Below are positions 47,527-56,846 of a stretch of 64,000 nucleotides of DNA, in pieces. The DNA is taken from positions 7,288,501 through 7,352,500 of the forward strand of contig CP085629.1 of the NCBI GenBank assembly GCA_024704175.1, written 5' to 3'. The notes beneath the pieces were generated by a model that was not told where the DNA came from, ran no database searches, and saw nothing but the letters and a program-made list of their open reading frames with translations. Within the stretch, counting starts at the first letter, position 1; each line of letters begins with the position of its first letter. The DNA comes from Paenibacillus sp. P25 (GTDB lineage: Bacteria; Bacillota; Bacilli; Paenibacillales; NBRC-103111). Made by a program: the position numbers and the translations under genes.

Positions 47527-47544
47527 GGCCGTCCTCCCCTGAGC

Positions 47545-48297
47545 TTACTGGCCCGAGGCGAACGATTTGTTTGTAAAGGAACGGATCGTCTCGGGAATGA
47601 GCCGCAGCGAAGAGAGCGTAAAGTAAGCGCCCTGCGGCTCCACATCCACCTCGACCTGGTTATACGACCATTCCTGCTCCGCGGGCATGAAGATCGCGTG
47701 GATGCCGTTCTTCAGCGCGGGGATGATGTCGGTGCGAAGCGAGTTTCCGATCATCCACGTCCGGTGCCGGTCCAGCCCTTGAGAGCGGATCAGCCCGTCA
47801 AGAAATTCGGCGTTCTTGTGCCTGGTGATGTGGATCCGGTCGCCGAAGAACCGTTCCAGGCCCGCTTCCGTCACTTTGCGCATTTGGATCGTAGGATCGC
47901 CTCCGGTGTACAGATGAAGGTCATGCCCATCAGCCTGAAGCTGGGTCAGCGTCTCTTCCATATAGGGATAAGGCTCGATGCTGTGCCCGTATACGGAGGC
48001 GCCGAGCTCTCTCAGCCGCTGAAGCTCGGCTGGGTCCGTACGTCTGCCGGTCAAATTGCAGTAATATTCGTAAGTGTCCATAAACGACTGCGGAAAGTGA
48101 TCCGGAGCGAATCCGCTGGCCACGACCCTTTCCAGATCGATCACCGCCTGCTTCTTCTTCACTTCGTCGATCGACAGATGATAGCCGTGAAACCAGGCTT
48201 CCATCTGATCCGCGAACTGGTCGATCACCAGATCGAAAAATTTATTGCAGTAAATCAGTGTATCGTCCATGTCAAAAAGGATGGTCTGCTGCATCAT
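47545..48297 (-). CDS. HAD-superfamily hydrolase
   Basis: 250 residues. Motif I ILFDMDDTLIYC (nucleophile D9 by count), motif II LHLYTGGDP, motif IV-like HRTWMIGNSLRTDIIPALKN. A helical cap of the phosphoglycolate-phosphatase type lies between I and II. Substrate unknown. It is convergent with the DUF4173 gene and downstream of bactofilin on the same strand, 76 bp apart. Confidence 0.88.
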   Translation of the reverse strand: MMQQTILFDMDDTLIYCNKFFDLVIDQFADQMEAWFHGYHLSIDEVKKKQAVIDLERVVASGFAPDHFPQSFMDTYEYYCNLTGRRTDPAELQRLRELGASVYGHSIEPYPYMEETLTQLQADGHDLHLYTGGDPTIQMRKVTEAGLERFFGDRIHITRHKNAEFLDGLIRSQGLDRHRTWMIGNSLRTDIIPALKNGIHAIFMPAEQEWSYNQVEVDVEPQGAYFTLSSLRLIPETIRSFTNKSFASGQ

Positions 48298-48373
48298 CGT
48301 CGTCTTCTCCCATCGCTTTGGGTCTGAAGTCTCGGTGCATGTCCCGCAGGGGAATCCGAGCTTGTGCAGTTCA

Positions 48374-48769
48374 TTATATCACGTTGCCGGAAGCCGGCGC
48401 ATCCTCTTCCGGCCCGGTCATCTCGCTTGAGCCCTGGAATACGGCGCCCGGCTCGATGACCAGCGCCGCCGCACGGATCGTTCCCGTGATGCGGCCCGTC
48501 GGGGTAATCCGCACACAGCCCTCCGCCCGCACGCCGCCTTCCATCCGGCCGGCGACGATCACCTCGCGGGCCTGCAGATCGGAGGAGCGCACGCGGCCCC
48601 GCTCGCCGATGGCGACTTCCCCCGAAGCGTGCAGCACGCCGTGAAATTCGCCCTCCACCCGGACATCCGCCTGCGAGCTCATGTCCCCTTTAAAGAAACT
48701 GCCTTCGCCGATCAAGGATACGGTTCCCCGCATCTTGACGGCATTTTTTTTATTCAACCAGGCTGGCAT
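48374..48769 (-). CDS. Bactofilin (polymer-forming cytoskeletal protein)
   Basis: 131 residues. Beta-helical DUF583/bactofilin core: TVSLIGEGSFFKGDMSSQAD, FHGVLHASGEVAIGERGRVR, GRMEGGVRAEGCVRITPTGR. Bactofilins polymerise at the membrane and often position peptidoglycan enzymes. It starts 3 bp after the M23 peptidase stop, with AAGGAG inside the end of that gene, a classical bactofilin-LytM pair. Confidence 0.9.
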   Translation of the reverse strand: MPAWLNKKNAVKMRGTVSLIGEGSFFKGDMSSQADVRVEGEFHGVLHASGEVAIGERGRVRSSDLQAREVIVAGRMEGGVRAEGCVRITPTGRITGTIRAAALVIEPGAVFQGSSEMTGPEEDAPASGNVI

Positions 48770-48772
48770 CGT

Positions 48773-49777
48773 TTAACGCTTCTCCTTTCTGTCTGCGGCG
48801 GGCAAATAGCCGTTCGGATCCTGGCTCTTGCCGCCCTGCTGCACCTCATAATGCAAATGCGGGCCGGTGCTGCGCCCGGTGGACCCGAGCCGGCCGATCG
48901 CCTGCCCTTTGCTTACCCGGTCTCCCTTATGCACCTCTACCGCATTCAGATGCATATACCATGTATGCAGGCCTCTGCCGTGATCCAGCACCACATGATT
49001 GCCGTGCAGCTTGTCGTAGCCGGCGGCGTGCACCGTTCCGGCGGTCGCCGCATAGACCGGATCGTTCAGCTTGCCGGCGATATCGATGCCGCGGTGAAAG
49101 CTGAGCTTGCGGTTAAAGGGGTCCTTGCGGTAGCCGTACGGCGAAGTAACGGTCCGCGATACGGTAGGCCAAAGGCTTGGCGTCATGCGCTTGAGCTCCT
49201 GCTTCTCCTGCAGCACCTGCCTGGAGCGGATAAACCGGGAATGCAGCGTCTGCATTTCGGAGCCGAGCGCCTTGTAATCCGCTCCGGCCGCGGCGCCCAG
49301 CCGGCGGACCTGTTCGGCCGTTACCGGAACGGCCGGGCCTCCCATGGCCAAGCCTTCGGTTCTTACGGCGGCGGTCGCCGCGGAGGCGGCCGACGGCCCG
49401 TTTCCTTCCACAGCCGGGGCCAGCGCCTTAAGGTCCTGCTCCAGCTTCTTCATTTCCTCGACCTTGCTTCGGATTTCGGCCGCCTGCTTCGAGAGGGAGA
49501 AGACCTCATTTTGCAAACGTTCGATCGTTTCATTCTTCTTTGACAAAGCCTTGGCCAGCCGCACATTCTCCCCATGCAGCTCCGAGGAACGGATTGAGGC
49601 CGAGACGGCGGTCTGCATATGGAAGAAATGGACGATCAGCGCCGCACCCACGAGCAGGGCTGCGCTTACGGCGGCGCCAAGGACGGCCGCACGGGGAAGC
49701 TTTACTTTCATAACGCTTCCGTTCGCCTCCGGAATGATAACGAACGTCAGCTTGGTTTTCAACCAATTGAGCTTCAT
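48773..49777 (-). CDS. M23 (LytM-type) peptidoglycan peptidase
   Basis: 334 residues from the ATG at 49777 after AAAGGAG. One N-terminal transmembrane helix (AAVLGAAVSAALLVGAALIV), a coiled coil (LSKKNETIERLQNEVFSLSK, EEMKKLEQDLKALAP), then the zinc endopeptidase with H in SFHRGIDIAG and HLHYEVQQGG. It should cleave peptide cross-links on the outer face of the membrane. Encoded with bactofilin. Confidence 0.9.
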   Translation of the reverse strand: MKLNWLKTKLTFVIIPEANGSVMKVKLPRAAVLGAAVSAALLVGAALIVHFFHMQTAVSASIRSSELHGENVRLAKALSKKNETIERLQNEVFSLSKQAAEIRSKVEEMKKLEQDLKALAPAVEGNGPSAASAATAAVRTEGLAMGGPAVPVTAEQVRRLGAAAGADYKALGSEMQTLHSRFIRSRQVLQEKQELKRMTPSLWPTVSRTVTSPYGYRKDPFNRKLSFHRGIDIAGKLNDPVYAATAGTVHAAGYDKLHGNHVVLDHGRGLHTWYMHLNAVEVHKGDRVSKGQAIGRLGSTGRSTGPHLHYEVQQGGKSQDPNGYLPAADRKEKR

Positions 49778-49857
49778 GACGACTCCTTTCGGTATGTTGC
49801 GGACCCGCCCGTCATACAATCTGTAACAGATGAGTCGCCAAATAGGGAGGAATCCGT

Positions 49858-50232
49858 TTGTCGATATTAAAAACCAGCCGTATGGATCTAAGCGAACGTC
49901 TGGCGATGCATCTGAAATTGGAAGTCGCGCTGCAGGCCGAAGGCTACGACGGAGAGCCAGGCGTCCTGCAGAAAGTGGGCAAACGGTTCATTCGCGTCAG
50001 CGGCCGTTATTTCGTCCCCGAGGCGCAGCAGGAAATCGTGCTGCTCGGCGTCAGTCATAGAGCCGCAGGATCGCGGGTGAAGGTGCACACCACCTATGCC
50101 GGAGCCTTTGAAGCCAGGCTCATCCGGACAGGTACCGACTTCATTGAACTTATGGTGTCGCGCAAAGACGAAGAGGAAGATTTATGCATTCTCATCCCCT
50201 TCGGCAAAATCGTCGGCATCGAGCCGCTGTAA
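49858..50232 (+). CDS. Conserved hypothetical protein, Sm/SH3-like appearance
   Basis: 124 residues from a TTG at 49858 after GGGAGG. Mostly beta: LQKVGKRFIRVSGRYFVPEA, SRVKVHTTYAGAFEARLIRT, TDFIELMVSRKDEEEDLCIL, IPFGKIVGIEPL. The pattern suggests a small barrel, but no named family is recognised. It is convergent with the end of the germination operon. Confidence 0.65.
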   Translation: MSILKTSRMDLSERLAMHLKLEVALQAEGYDGEPGVLQKVGKRFIRVSGRYFVPEAQQEIVLLGVSHRAAGSRVKVHTTYAGAFEARLIRTGTDFIELMVSRKDEEEDLCILIPFGKIVGIEPL

Positions 50233-50251
50233 CGATCCGGCCCCGTTCCCG

Positions 50252-50460
50252 CTACGCCGCGCCCGAAGAGCCCTTGACCGTATGCTTCTTGGCCCGCCGA
50301 ATTTCCATATGGGAGCTTCCCGCCGCAAGCAGCAGGCAAGTCCCGTAACCGGCGGCGGCGATCACGCCAATGACTGCGTAACGGTTGCTGTACATAAGTC
50401 CTGCAGCCACGAAGAGGCAGGCGGTCAGCAGGAGGACATTCCCAAGCCGAACCCAGGCTC
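50252..50460 (-). CDS. Possible second 2TM germination accessory protein (start unresolved)
   Basis: After the gerB stop region, the minus strand has an open frame encoding LGNVLLLTACLFVAAGLMYS and YAVIGVIAAAGYGTCLLLAA separated by a short turn, then a basic tail MEIRRAKKHTVKGSSGAA and a stop at 50252-50254. Two predicted transmembrane helices in about 65 residues, like the small D subunits found in some ger operons. It overlaps the 3' end of gerB by one frame. No ATG/GTG/TTG is visible upstream in frame, so another indel may hide the start. Confidence 0.5.
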
Positions 50461-51636
50461 GGTGCTTTCCTTGATCCGGTCCCGCTTTGTTGTTCGGTCG
50501 CCCGCGCCTGCGGGACTCCCGGACTCTCCCGGCATGTTCTTGTCGCGGACCACCGGATGCCGGAGCACGAGCAGCAGGAGCAGAAGGAACAGCACCGGCT
50601 GATAGGCGAGGACGATGACCGGCGAGCTGTAGTTGCCGAAGCTGAACACATCCGTCGTGCTGCTGAAAGCAAACAGGGTGGTCAGAAGCAGCAGCAGACT
50701 GATGGGCGAATTGATCGTCGTATAGTCCCTTTTGCCGATCAGATGGGCGATTCCCGTCAGGAACGCCAGATAAATCAGGATGATTTTACAAGCCGTCACC
50801 GGATACCAGATGCTCAGCATGATCAGATCGACCCTGTCCAGGAAGTCGGTAATATGGATATGCTGAACCAGGCTGTAGGCCGGATACAGCATGTTGGCGG
50901 GAATGACCGGGCCGAGCACCATCACTTCGAGAAACAGGTAGAGGGTCAGAATGATCGTCGCCAGCACCGTACCGTGCCGGATGGCGGAATGAATCTGCTT
51001 GGCGCTCCAGATCGTATGAAGAAAAGCGCCGGTTACAAAGATGTCGCCGTACCAGCCGAGACAGAGCAGGTTGCCGTAGAAGACCTTCACGGGCGTAGTT
51101 GTCAAAAAGGGCTGAATCAGCCGGGTATCCAGCTCATTGGCGAGCATGATGGGCTGGAGGACGGCCAGCCCGACGAACAGCGGGAAGAACAGATCGTTGA
51201 CCCTGGCGACGACTTCGACGCTGGACTTGCCGTAGAACATGAGCAGCAGCATAAACAGGAGAACCAGAATTTCCTGCGGCGTATTCGGGAGCAGGATCGT
51301 GCCGATAAACTTGCCGAACGAGCGCAGATCCCGCATAAGGATCAGCCACAGGTGAAAGATCAGAATCAGGTTGATCAAGGTTCCGAGCCACGCTCCGCAA
51401 ACCATGCGCGAGATTTCGAACATATGTTTCCCCGGAAAACGGCGGGCCATTTGTGTGAACACGTATCCGATGAAAAAGACATACAGGGTCGGAAGCAAAT
51501 AAGTGAACCAGGCATCCGTATGGCTTGTCCGGACCAGCTCGTGCTGAATGCTGACGAATCCCCCGCCAATGATGAGGGAGCCGGTAAGCCAGGCCAACTG
51601 GCGCTGATTGATAATCAGGGTGGAATTGCCGTTCAT
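50425..51636 (-). CDS. gerKB: Spore germination receptor B subunit (GerAB/GerKB-like permease)
   Basis: 403 residues, ten hydrophobic helices of the ArcD/GerB permease family: QLAWLTGSLIIGGGFVSIQH, PGKHMFEISRMVCGAWLGTL, GKFIGTILLPNTPQEILVLL, WYGDIFVTGAFLHTIWS. B subunits bind the germinant in the inner spore membrane. The symbol is generic; which receptor this is cannot be decided. Its ATG overlaps the stop of the 2TM gene by ATGA. The C-terminal tail after RHPVVRDKN is poorly conserved and may be altered by an indel. Confidence 0.88.
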   Translation of the reverse strand: MNGNSTLIINQRQLAWLTGSLIIGGGFVSIQHELVRTSHTDAWFTYLLPTLYVFFIGYVFTQMARRFPGKHMFEISRMVCGAWLGTLINLILIFHLWLILMRDLRSFGKFIGTILLPNTPQEILVLLFMLLLMFYGKSSVEVVARVNDLFFPLFVGLAVLQPIMLANELDTRLIQPFLTTTPVKVFYGNLLCLGWYGDIFVTGAFLHTIWSAKQIHSAIRHGTVLATIILTLYLFLEVMVLGPVIPANMLYPAYSLVQHIHITDFLDRVDLIMLSIWYPVTACKIILIYLAFLTGIAHLIGKRDYTTINSPISLLLLLTTLFAFSSTTDVFSFGNYSSPVIVLAYQPVLFLLLLLLVLRHPVVRDKNMPGESGSPAGAGDRTTKRDRIKESTEPGFGLGMSSC

Positions 51637-51897
51637 GAACCGCCCGCCTCCTTATCGTTGATTTCTTCCGGATGGACGACGGAGAAGACCCACGGCGATA
51701 CCTTGTGAATAAAAAACTGCGTAGGCATCGGAGGGGAATACCGGAACACAGCGCAGACGAAGAACCCCAGCGTAACGGCATAGATGGCCAAATACAGGCC
51801 TTTTTCCCCTTTGCGTATCCGCCTCCACTGTCTTAGATCCAGTGCCAGCAAGCAGCAGAAACAATACGAGAAACCAAATCAGAAATTGGCTGTTCAC
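51633..51897 (-). CDS. Small 2TM protein of the germination operon (D-subunit-like, one frameshift)
   Basis: About 87 residues from a GTG at 51897 that overlaps the gerC stop (GTGA). Helix 1 FLIWFLVLFLLLLALDL, a basic loop RQWRRIRKGEKG, helix 2 LYLAIYAVTLGFFVCAVF, and a short tail ending in a stop that overlaps the gerB start. One extra base near 51853 splits it. Some Bacillus ger operons carry a fourth gene for a two-helix D subunit that modulates receptor function; size, topology and position fit. Confidence 0.72.
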
Positions 51898-53069
51898 AGG
51901 TCGTTCTCCGCCTTTGTCACATTTTCATAAATCAGCCCGGTTTCGGAAAGCCTGCTTCTTACCTCGATGTGAAATTCCGCATTCATCAGCCCTTTCGGCC
52001 AGTCGGGAAGATACCGGGTCTTCCAGATGCCGGGATAGGCGCGCCAGAGATAGGTGCCGAGCTGCACCGAATCCGTTTTGGATTTCCTCATCTGGCTTAT
52101 CATTTCCTCAATGCAGCCTTTTACATAATTATTCATTTGATGCTCCAGGTCCCGGATCACCCCGGTCTGGCTCAAATCGGAATAACCGGTGTTTTCCAAC
52201 ACCTTGGCGCTGAGCTCGACCGTAATATCGTATCGGGGCCGGTCTGCGGCCAAACGGGTCACGATCCGGGTTTGCGAGTCGAAGAACCGGACGGTTACGG
52301 TCTGATGTTCCCCAAGGCTGATATTCGCCGTTACGCCAGGGTTGTCCCCTACCAGCCAGGCCAGTCCGTTCGCCGCACGGTCTTCGATCACGCCGACCAT
52401 CCGTTCGCCTTTGAGCTGGGCGTAGCCCAGCTGCTCGACTTCTTGGGAGGTCTTATCGCTTTTCTGCGAAGGGGTTACGCCCATGTAAGGAACGATGGCG
52501 TCCACACCGGGGGTACTAAGCTCCAGCGCAACATCCTTCATATTCATCTCGACCAGCTCTTTGGTCTTGGCCAGCTCCCGGATGGCTTCCGAAGGGAACC
52601 GTTCGAATTTGGGCGTGGATTTCAGCATATCGTAGGCTTTGCCCCGGGTGATGATCAAATAAGTCGTCATCCGGCTTTCAGGGGAACGGGAAGCCGAATC
52701 GAAGACTGCTCTTATCCCTTTTTGGGCAAAATCCTCGCCGATCAGGATGGTTCGCCGGTGCGCGAGAAACATGCGGCGGGACATCCGCTTCTGCAGCTTG
52801 GCCTGAGCCTCCCGGGCCGTCTTGCCGGTCTCGGAATCGATATAGTAGCTTTTATTGCCGCCGCTCGTTCCTCCGCCGCCTCCGGAAGGCCCGCCCATCT
52901 GGCCGGGCAGCGGCACCAGCACGCTGTAGCGGATTTGGCCGTCTTGTTCGACGTCGATCGCCGAAGTCAGCACGTACGCCAGGTCATTGATTTCCGTCCG
53001 GTCCCAGCGACCGGAGAGGAGCGGTGCAAGGAGCGACGGGACTATCCATCCGATCCACCCAAGTTTCAT
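51894..53069 (-). CDS. gerKC: Spore germination receptor C subunit (Ger(x)C family)
   Basis: 391 residues. N-terminal signal-like helix, then WDRTEINDLAYVLTSAIDVE; RRTILIGEDFAQKGIRAVFD, ITRGKAYDMLKSTPKFER and the C-terminal domain with MRKSKTDSVQLGTYLWRAYP are typical GerC. GerC is normally a lipoprotein on the outer face of the inner spore membrane. Here the residue expected to be the lipobox cysteine is arginine (LLSGRWDR instead of LLSGCWDR). The start overlaps the gerA stop by ATGA. The symbol is generic. Confidence 0.88.
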   Translation of the reverse strand: MKLGWIGWIVPSLLAPLLSGRWDRTEINDLAYVLTSAIDVEQDGQIRYSVLVPLPGQMGGPSGGGGGTSGGNKSYYIDSETGKTAREAQAKLQKRMSRRMFLAHRRTILIGEDFAQKGIRAVFDSASRSPESRMTTYLIITRGKAYDMLKSTPKFERFPSEAIRELAKTKELVEMNMKDVALELSTPGVDAIVPYMGVTPSQKSDKTSQEVEQLGYAQLKGERMVGVIEDRAANGLAWLVGDNPGVTANISLGEHQTVTVRFFDSQTRIVTRLAADRPRYDITVELSAKVLENTGYSDLSQTGVIRDLEHQMNNYVKGCIEEMISQMRKSKTDSVQLGTYLWRAYPGIWKTRYLPDWPKGLMNAEFHIEVRSRLSETGLIYENVTKAENDL

Positions 53070-54686
53070 GGCTTGTCCGCCCCCTTCTCCGGACCCGTCT
53101 GCCCCAGCTCCTTTCCTTTTTGTCCGCCTTGATCGATAATTTCCCGGGTCAGCTCATCGCCCATCCGTGTGCTGTCCTGTATCGGCATGAATGTCGGCCG
53201 GTCTTTCATGTCCCACCAAGGCGAACGGTAGATGACGTCCTTCAAATCGGAGGAGGACATCGGTCCGATGGGAGACAGATAAGGCACCCCGAACGAGCGC
53301 AGGCTGGCCAAGTGGCCGAAGATCAGCATGACCGAGATCATGATCCCGTACATGCCGAACAAAGAAGCCGCGATAATAATGGGAAAGCGAAGCATCCGGA
53401 CGGCGATGGCGCCGTTGAACCGGGGGATCGTGAAGGAAGCGATCCCCGTTATCGATACGACAATCACCATCGGAGCTGAAACGATTCCCGCCTGCACCGC
53501 CGCCTGGCCGACGACGAGTGCCCCCAGAATACTGACCGCCGATCCGATCGTTTTCGGCAGGCGGATGCCGGCTTCCCGCAGCGCCTCGAAGGTAACCTCC
53601 ATGATCAGCGTTTCTATGACGGCCGGGAACGGGATTGCTTCCCGGGTCGCGGCGACGGAGAGCAGCAGCGTCGTCGGCAGCAGATCCTGATGGTAGGTCG
53701 TAATGGCGACGTAGAGGCCTGGCGTCAGCGGCGAGAGGGCCAGAAAGATATAGCGCGAGCCACCGGACCAGCGTGGCAATCTGGAACCGCTCGTAGTAAT
53801 CCTCGCTCGCCTGCATAATTTGTGTAAAAACAAAAGGCACCAGCGGCGCGAACGGCGTACCGTCGACAAGAATGCCTACGCGTCCCTGAAGCAGCGCCGA
53901 AGCGACCATATCGGGCCGTTCGGTATATTGGAGCTGGGGAAAGGGCGAGAAGGCGGAATCCTGAATCAGTTCCTCCAGATACCCCGATTCCAGCACGGCG
54001 TCGATTTCGATTTTCTCGAGACGCCGGATCACCTCCGCCACCATGCCGGGGTCGGCCAAATCCTCCAAATAGGTGATAACCACGCTGGTATTGCTTTCCT
54101 TGCCGATCACCATCGGCTTCATCTTCAGTCTCGGCGTCTTCAGCTTCCGGCGGATCATTGAGGTGTTCGTCCGGATGTTCTCGACGAAGCCTTCGCGCGG
54201 GCCGCGGACGACCGACTCCGTCTCCGGCTCGTTGATGGAGCGCTTCTCCATGCCGCGCATGCCGAGCATGACCGCCTTGTTATTGCGGTCCACGATGAGT
54301 CCCGTATCCCCGCCGAGAACCGACAGCAGCAGGTCGGCGTAATTGTCGGCCTTCTGGATTTGGGATACCGGAAGGGTCGTATCGGAGATCGTATCGACCA
54401 GCTGCTCGCCGCCCTCCAGAATCATGAGCGCCTTCATGGCGTCATGAACGAGTTCGGTCTTCGCCATGCCGTCGACAAAGAAGATGATCGCTTCCAAGCT
54501 GTGTTCTATCTTAAATTCCCGGATTACGAAATCGGAGCAGTCTTTGAACACATCCTTCAAGTACTGCTTGTTCTCTTCCAAGTTTAAAGAGACCGGTACG
54601 CTCCTCAGCTCCTGGATAAAACGGTAATCCAGCTTCTGAAGCCGTTCATCCCGTTCTTCTTGTCCTTTATTTTTGCGCGGGGGCAT
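53066..54686 (-). CDS. gerKA: Spore germination receptor A subunit (GerA family, one frameshift)
   Basis: About 539 residues. N-terminal soluble domain: NKQYLKDVFKDCSDFVIREF, LLLSVLGGDTGLIVDRNNKA, GPREGFVENIRTNTSMIRRK. Membrane part: QGRVGILVDGTPFAPLVPFV, then after one extra base near 53768 SPLTPGLYVAITTYHQDLLP and AVVGQ-type helices through RSPWWDMKDRPTFMPIQDST. First gene of the operon; a ribosome site GAAGGAGG precedes it. Works with B and C subunits to sense nutrients in dormant spores. The symbol is generic. Confidence 0.9.
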
Positions 54687-54879
54687 CGGGCCGTGTCGAC
54701 CTCCTTCTCATGGACGGGCTAATCCCAAGCATTACCTGCCGTGACCTGTATATTTTTCTCCATTTGCGAAAATTTATGACAATTGCCGATTTTGAGATAC
54801 AATAAGGGAGGGAATAGGCCGTCGCGGCCTGGTATAAGCTAGCGGGTAAGGCGTTTCAAAGAGAAGGGGGAAGGCCGGT

Positions 54880-56311
54880 TTGCTCTGGGTGACCGTTGCG
54901 CTCTTGCTGTTTATTTTTCAAATCTTTACGATTCTGATCGGGGAATTCCGCAAACCTTCCAAGGCGGTGGCGTGGCTTTCGATTTTGTTTATTTTTCCGG
55001 TGATCGGCTTCATTATGTATTATTTCCTGGCCAAGGAGTACTCCCAGCGGAAAAAGGTGCGGCGCAGGGGGCGGCGGCATGTCATGGACATCCGGTATGC
55101 AGGACTTAAGCATGCCGCCTCCGACATCGAGATCGAGGCGGACCGGCTGGATCATTGGCGGCACGAGCCCCGGCTGTTCGCCCTGCTTTATAATATCCCT
55201 TCCTCCAAGATCACAAGGCACAATGAAGTTCAGGTGCTGACCAATGCCCAGGCGGCCTATCCGTCGATGCTGGAAGCGATGGAGCGGGCGAAGGAGCACA
55301 TTCATTTTGAATTTTATACGGTCCGTAACGACGCGATCGGCCGGCAGTTTAAGGAAGTGCTGGTCCGCAAAGCCCGGGCAGGGGTGAAGGTGCGCTGCAT
55401 TTTCGACGGGATCGGGAGCTATCAGCTCGATAACGGGTATATTCAGGAGCTGAAGCAAGCGGGATGCGAGGTCTATATTTTTTTGCCGGGACTCATCGCC
55501 TTTTTCGATAAAAGGATCAATTACCGCAATCACCGCAAAATCATAGTCGTGGACGGGGCGGTCGGTTTCCTGGGCGGTCTCAATGTCGGGGATGAATACC
55601 TTGGCGGCAACCCGAAGCTGGGCTTCTGGCGGGATACGCATTTGAAGCTGGAAGGAGATTCGGTCTTCTCGCTCCAGCAGACGTTCATCACGGACTGGTT
55701 CTTCGTCAGCGGCGAACGGCTGGCGGACTCGACCCTGTTCCCCGAACATGAATGCAGCGCGCGCAAGCCGGTGCAGATTATTTCGAGCGGTCCCGACGCT
55801 CACTGGGATGCGGTGCTCGAGATGTACTTCGCGGCCATTACAGCAGCGAAGAAGCGGATTTATATTACCACGCCTTATTTTATTCCCGATGCGGGCATCA
55901 CCATGGGCCTAAAGACGGCGGCGGTCAGCGGGGTGGATGTGCGCATTATTTTTCCGGAGAAGGCGGACTCCAAGCTGGTGAACTATGCCTCGCTGTCCTT
56001 TTTGGAGGAGCTGATGCAGGTGGGGGTACGGTTTTACGCGTATCAAAAAGGCTTCATCCACTCCAAGGTGCTGCTGATCGACGATCTGCTCGCTTCCGTA
56101 GGGACGGCCAACATGGATATGCGCAGCTTCTACAGCAATTTCGAGCTGAACGCCGTCTTGTTCGACAGGGAGACGCTGCACCGGATCGAATCCGATTTCG
56201 TGCAGGATTTGAAGGACAGCCGGGAAGTGGAGCTGGAGGTGTTCGATAAGCGCTCGCGGTGGCAGAAGGGCAAGGAAGTGGTGGCCCGAGTCGCTGGCGC
56301 CGCTCCTTTGA
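54880..56311 (+). CDS. cls: Cardiolipin synthase (one frameshift near the end)
   Basis: About 476 residues from a TTG at 54880 after GGGGAAGG. Two N-terminal transmembrane helices (VTVALLLFIFQIFTILIGEF, VAWLSILFIFPVIGFIMYYF), then two phospholipase-D HKD motifs: NYRNHRKIIVVDGAVGFLGG and GFIHSKVLLIDDLLASVGTA. Condenses two phosphatidylglycerols. As given it reads on to 56376; removing one C at about 56284-56286 gives the normal end VVAESLAPLL and a stop at 56309-56311, clearing the convergent MerR gene. Confidence 0.92.
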
Positions 56312-56353
56312 AGGGGGATTTGCCGTGGGGATCCGGAAGTGCCGCCGTTTTTT

Positions 56354-56725
56354 TCAGAGCTGATCCCCTGGCTTGATTTTGCTTTTCAGATCCGCAACGA
56401 CCTCCATAAGCTGAGTTTCCGCTTTGCGCAGGATGTCCATTTGCTCCCGGATTTCAGCCAGCTTCTGCTCCCCTCTACGGATGCCGTTGTGAAGGCACGC
56501 TTCGCTGTTTCCGTTCCAATTGCAGCGGAACAAATCCGCAATTTCATCCGTTTTTAAGCCCATGCTTAAATAAAGCTGAATCATCCGGATCTGCTCCACA
56601 TCGATTTCGCTGTATTTCCGGTAACCGTTCTCGAGCCGCTCGGGATTGAGCGACCGCTTTTCCTCGTAATACCGCAGCGAGCGCAGGCTGACCCCCGTTT
56701 TCTTAGCCAATTCGCTGATATGCAA
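56354..56725 (-). CDS. MerR-family regulator
   Basis: 123 residues. HISELAKKTGVSLRSLRYYE, EEKRSLNPERLENGYRKYSE, then the dimerisation helix EQKLAEIREQMDILRKAETQ. One cysteine pair candidate (RCNWNGNSEACLHNG) is present in the middle but no clear metal site. It lies convergent with cls; its own promoter has the MerR spacing, so it probably regulates itself and unknown targets. Confidence 0.88.
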   Translation of the reverse strand: MHISELAKKTGVSLRSLRYYEEKRSLNPERLENGYRKYSEIDVEQIRMIQLYLSMGLKTDEIADLFRCNWNGNSEACLHNGIRRGEQKLAEIREQMDILRKAETQLMEVVADLKSKIKPGDQL

Positions 56726-56763
56726 GGCTATCCCCTCTTTCCATCCGTTGTTCCTATGGTATC

Positions 56764-56794
56764 ACTATAAACCATAACATGATGTGAAGGTCAA
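56764..56794 (-). promoter_or_regulatory. MerR-type promoter
   Basis: Minus strand TTGACC (56789-56794), a 19-bp spacer with partial dyad symmetry, and TATAGT (56764-56769). The long spacer is the MerR signature. Confidence 0.7.
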
Positions 56795-56846
56795 GCGATT
56801 TTCAGCCCATAAGAAAAACCGCCGCCTCACATAAAGCAAGCGGCAG

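Noticed and set aside
51969..53132. 387-codon frame antisense to gerC, and a 383-codon frame antisense to gerB (50557-51708)
   Set aside because: Shadow frames of well-supported germination genes; composition is low-complexity and no ribosome sites are present.
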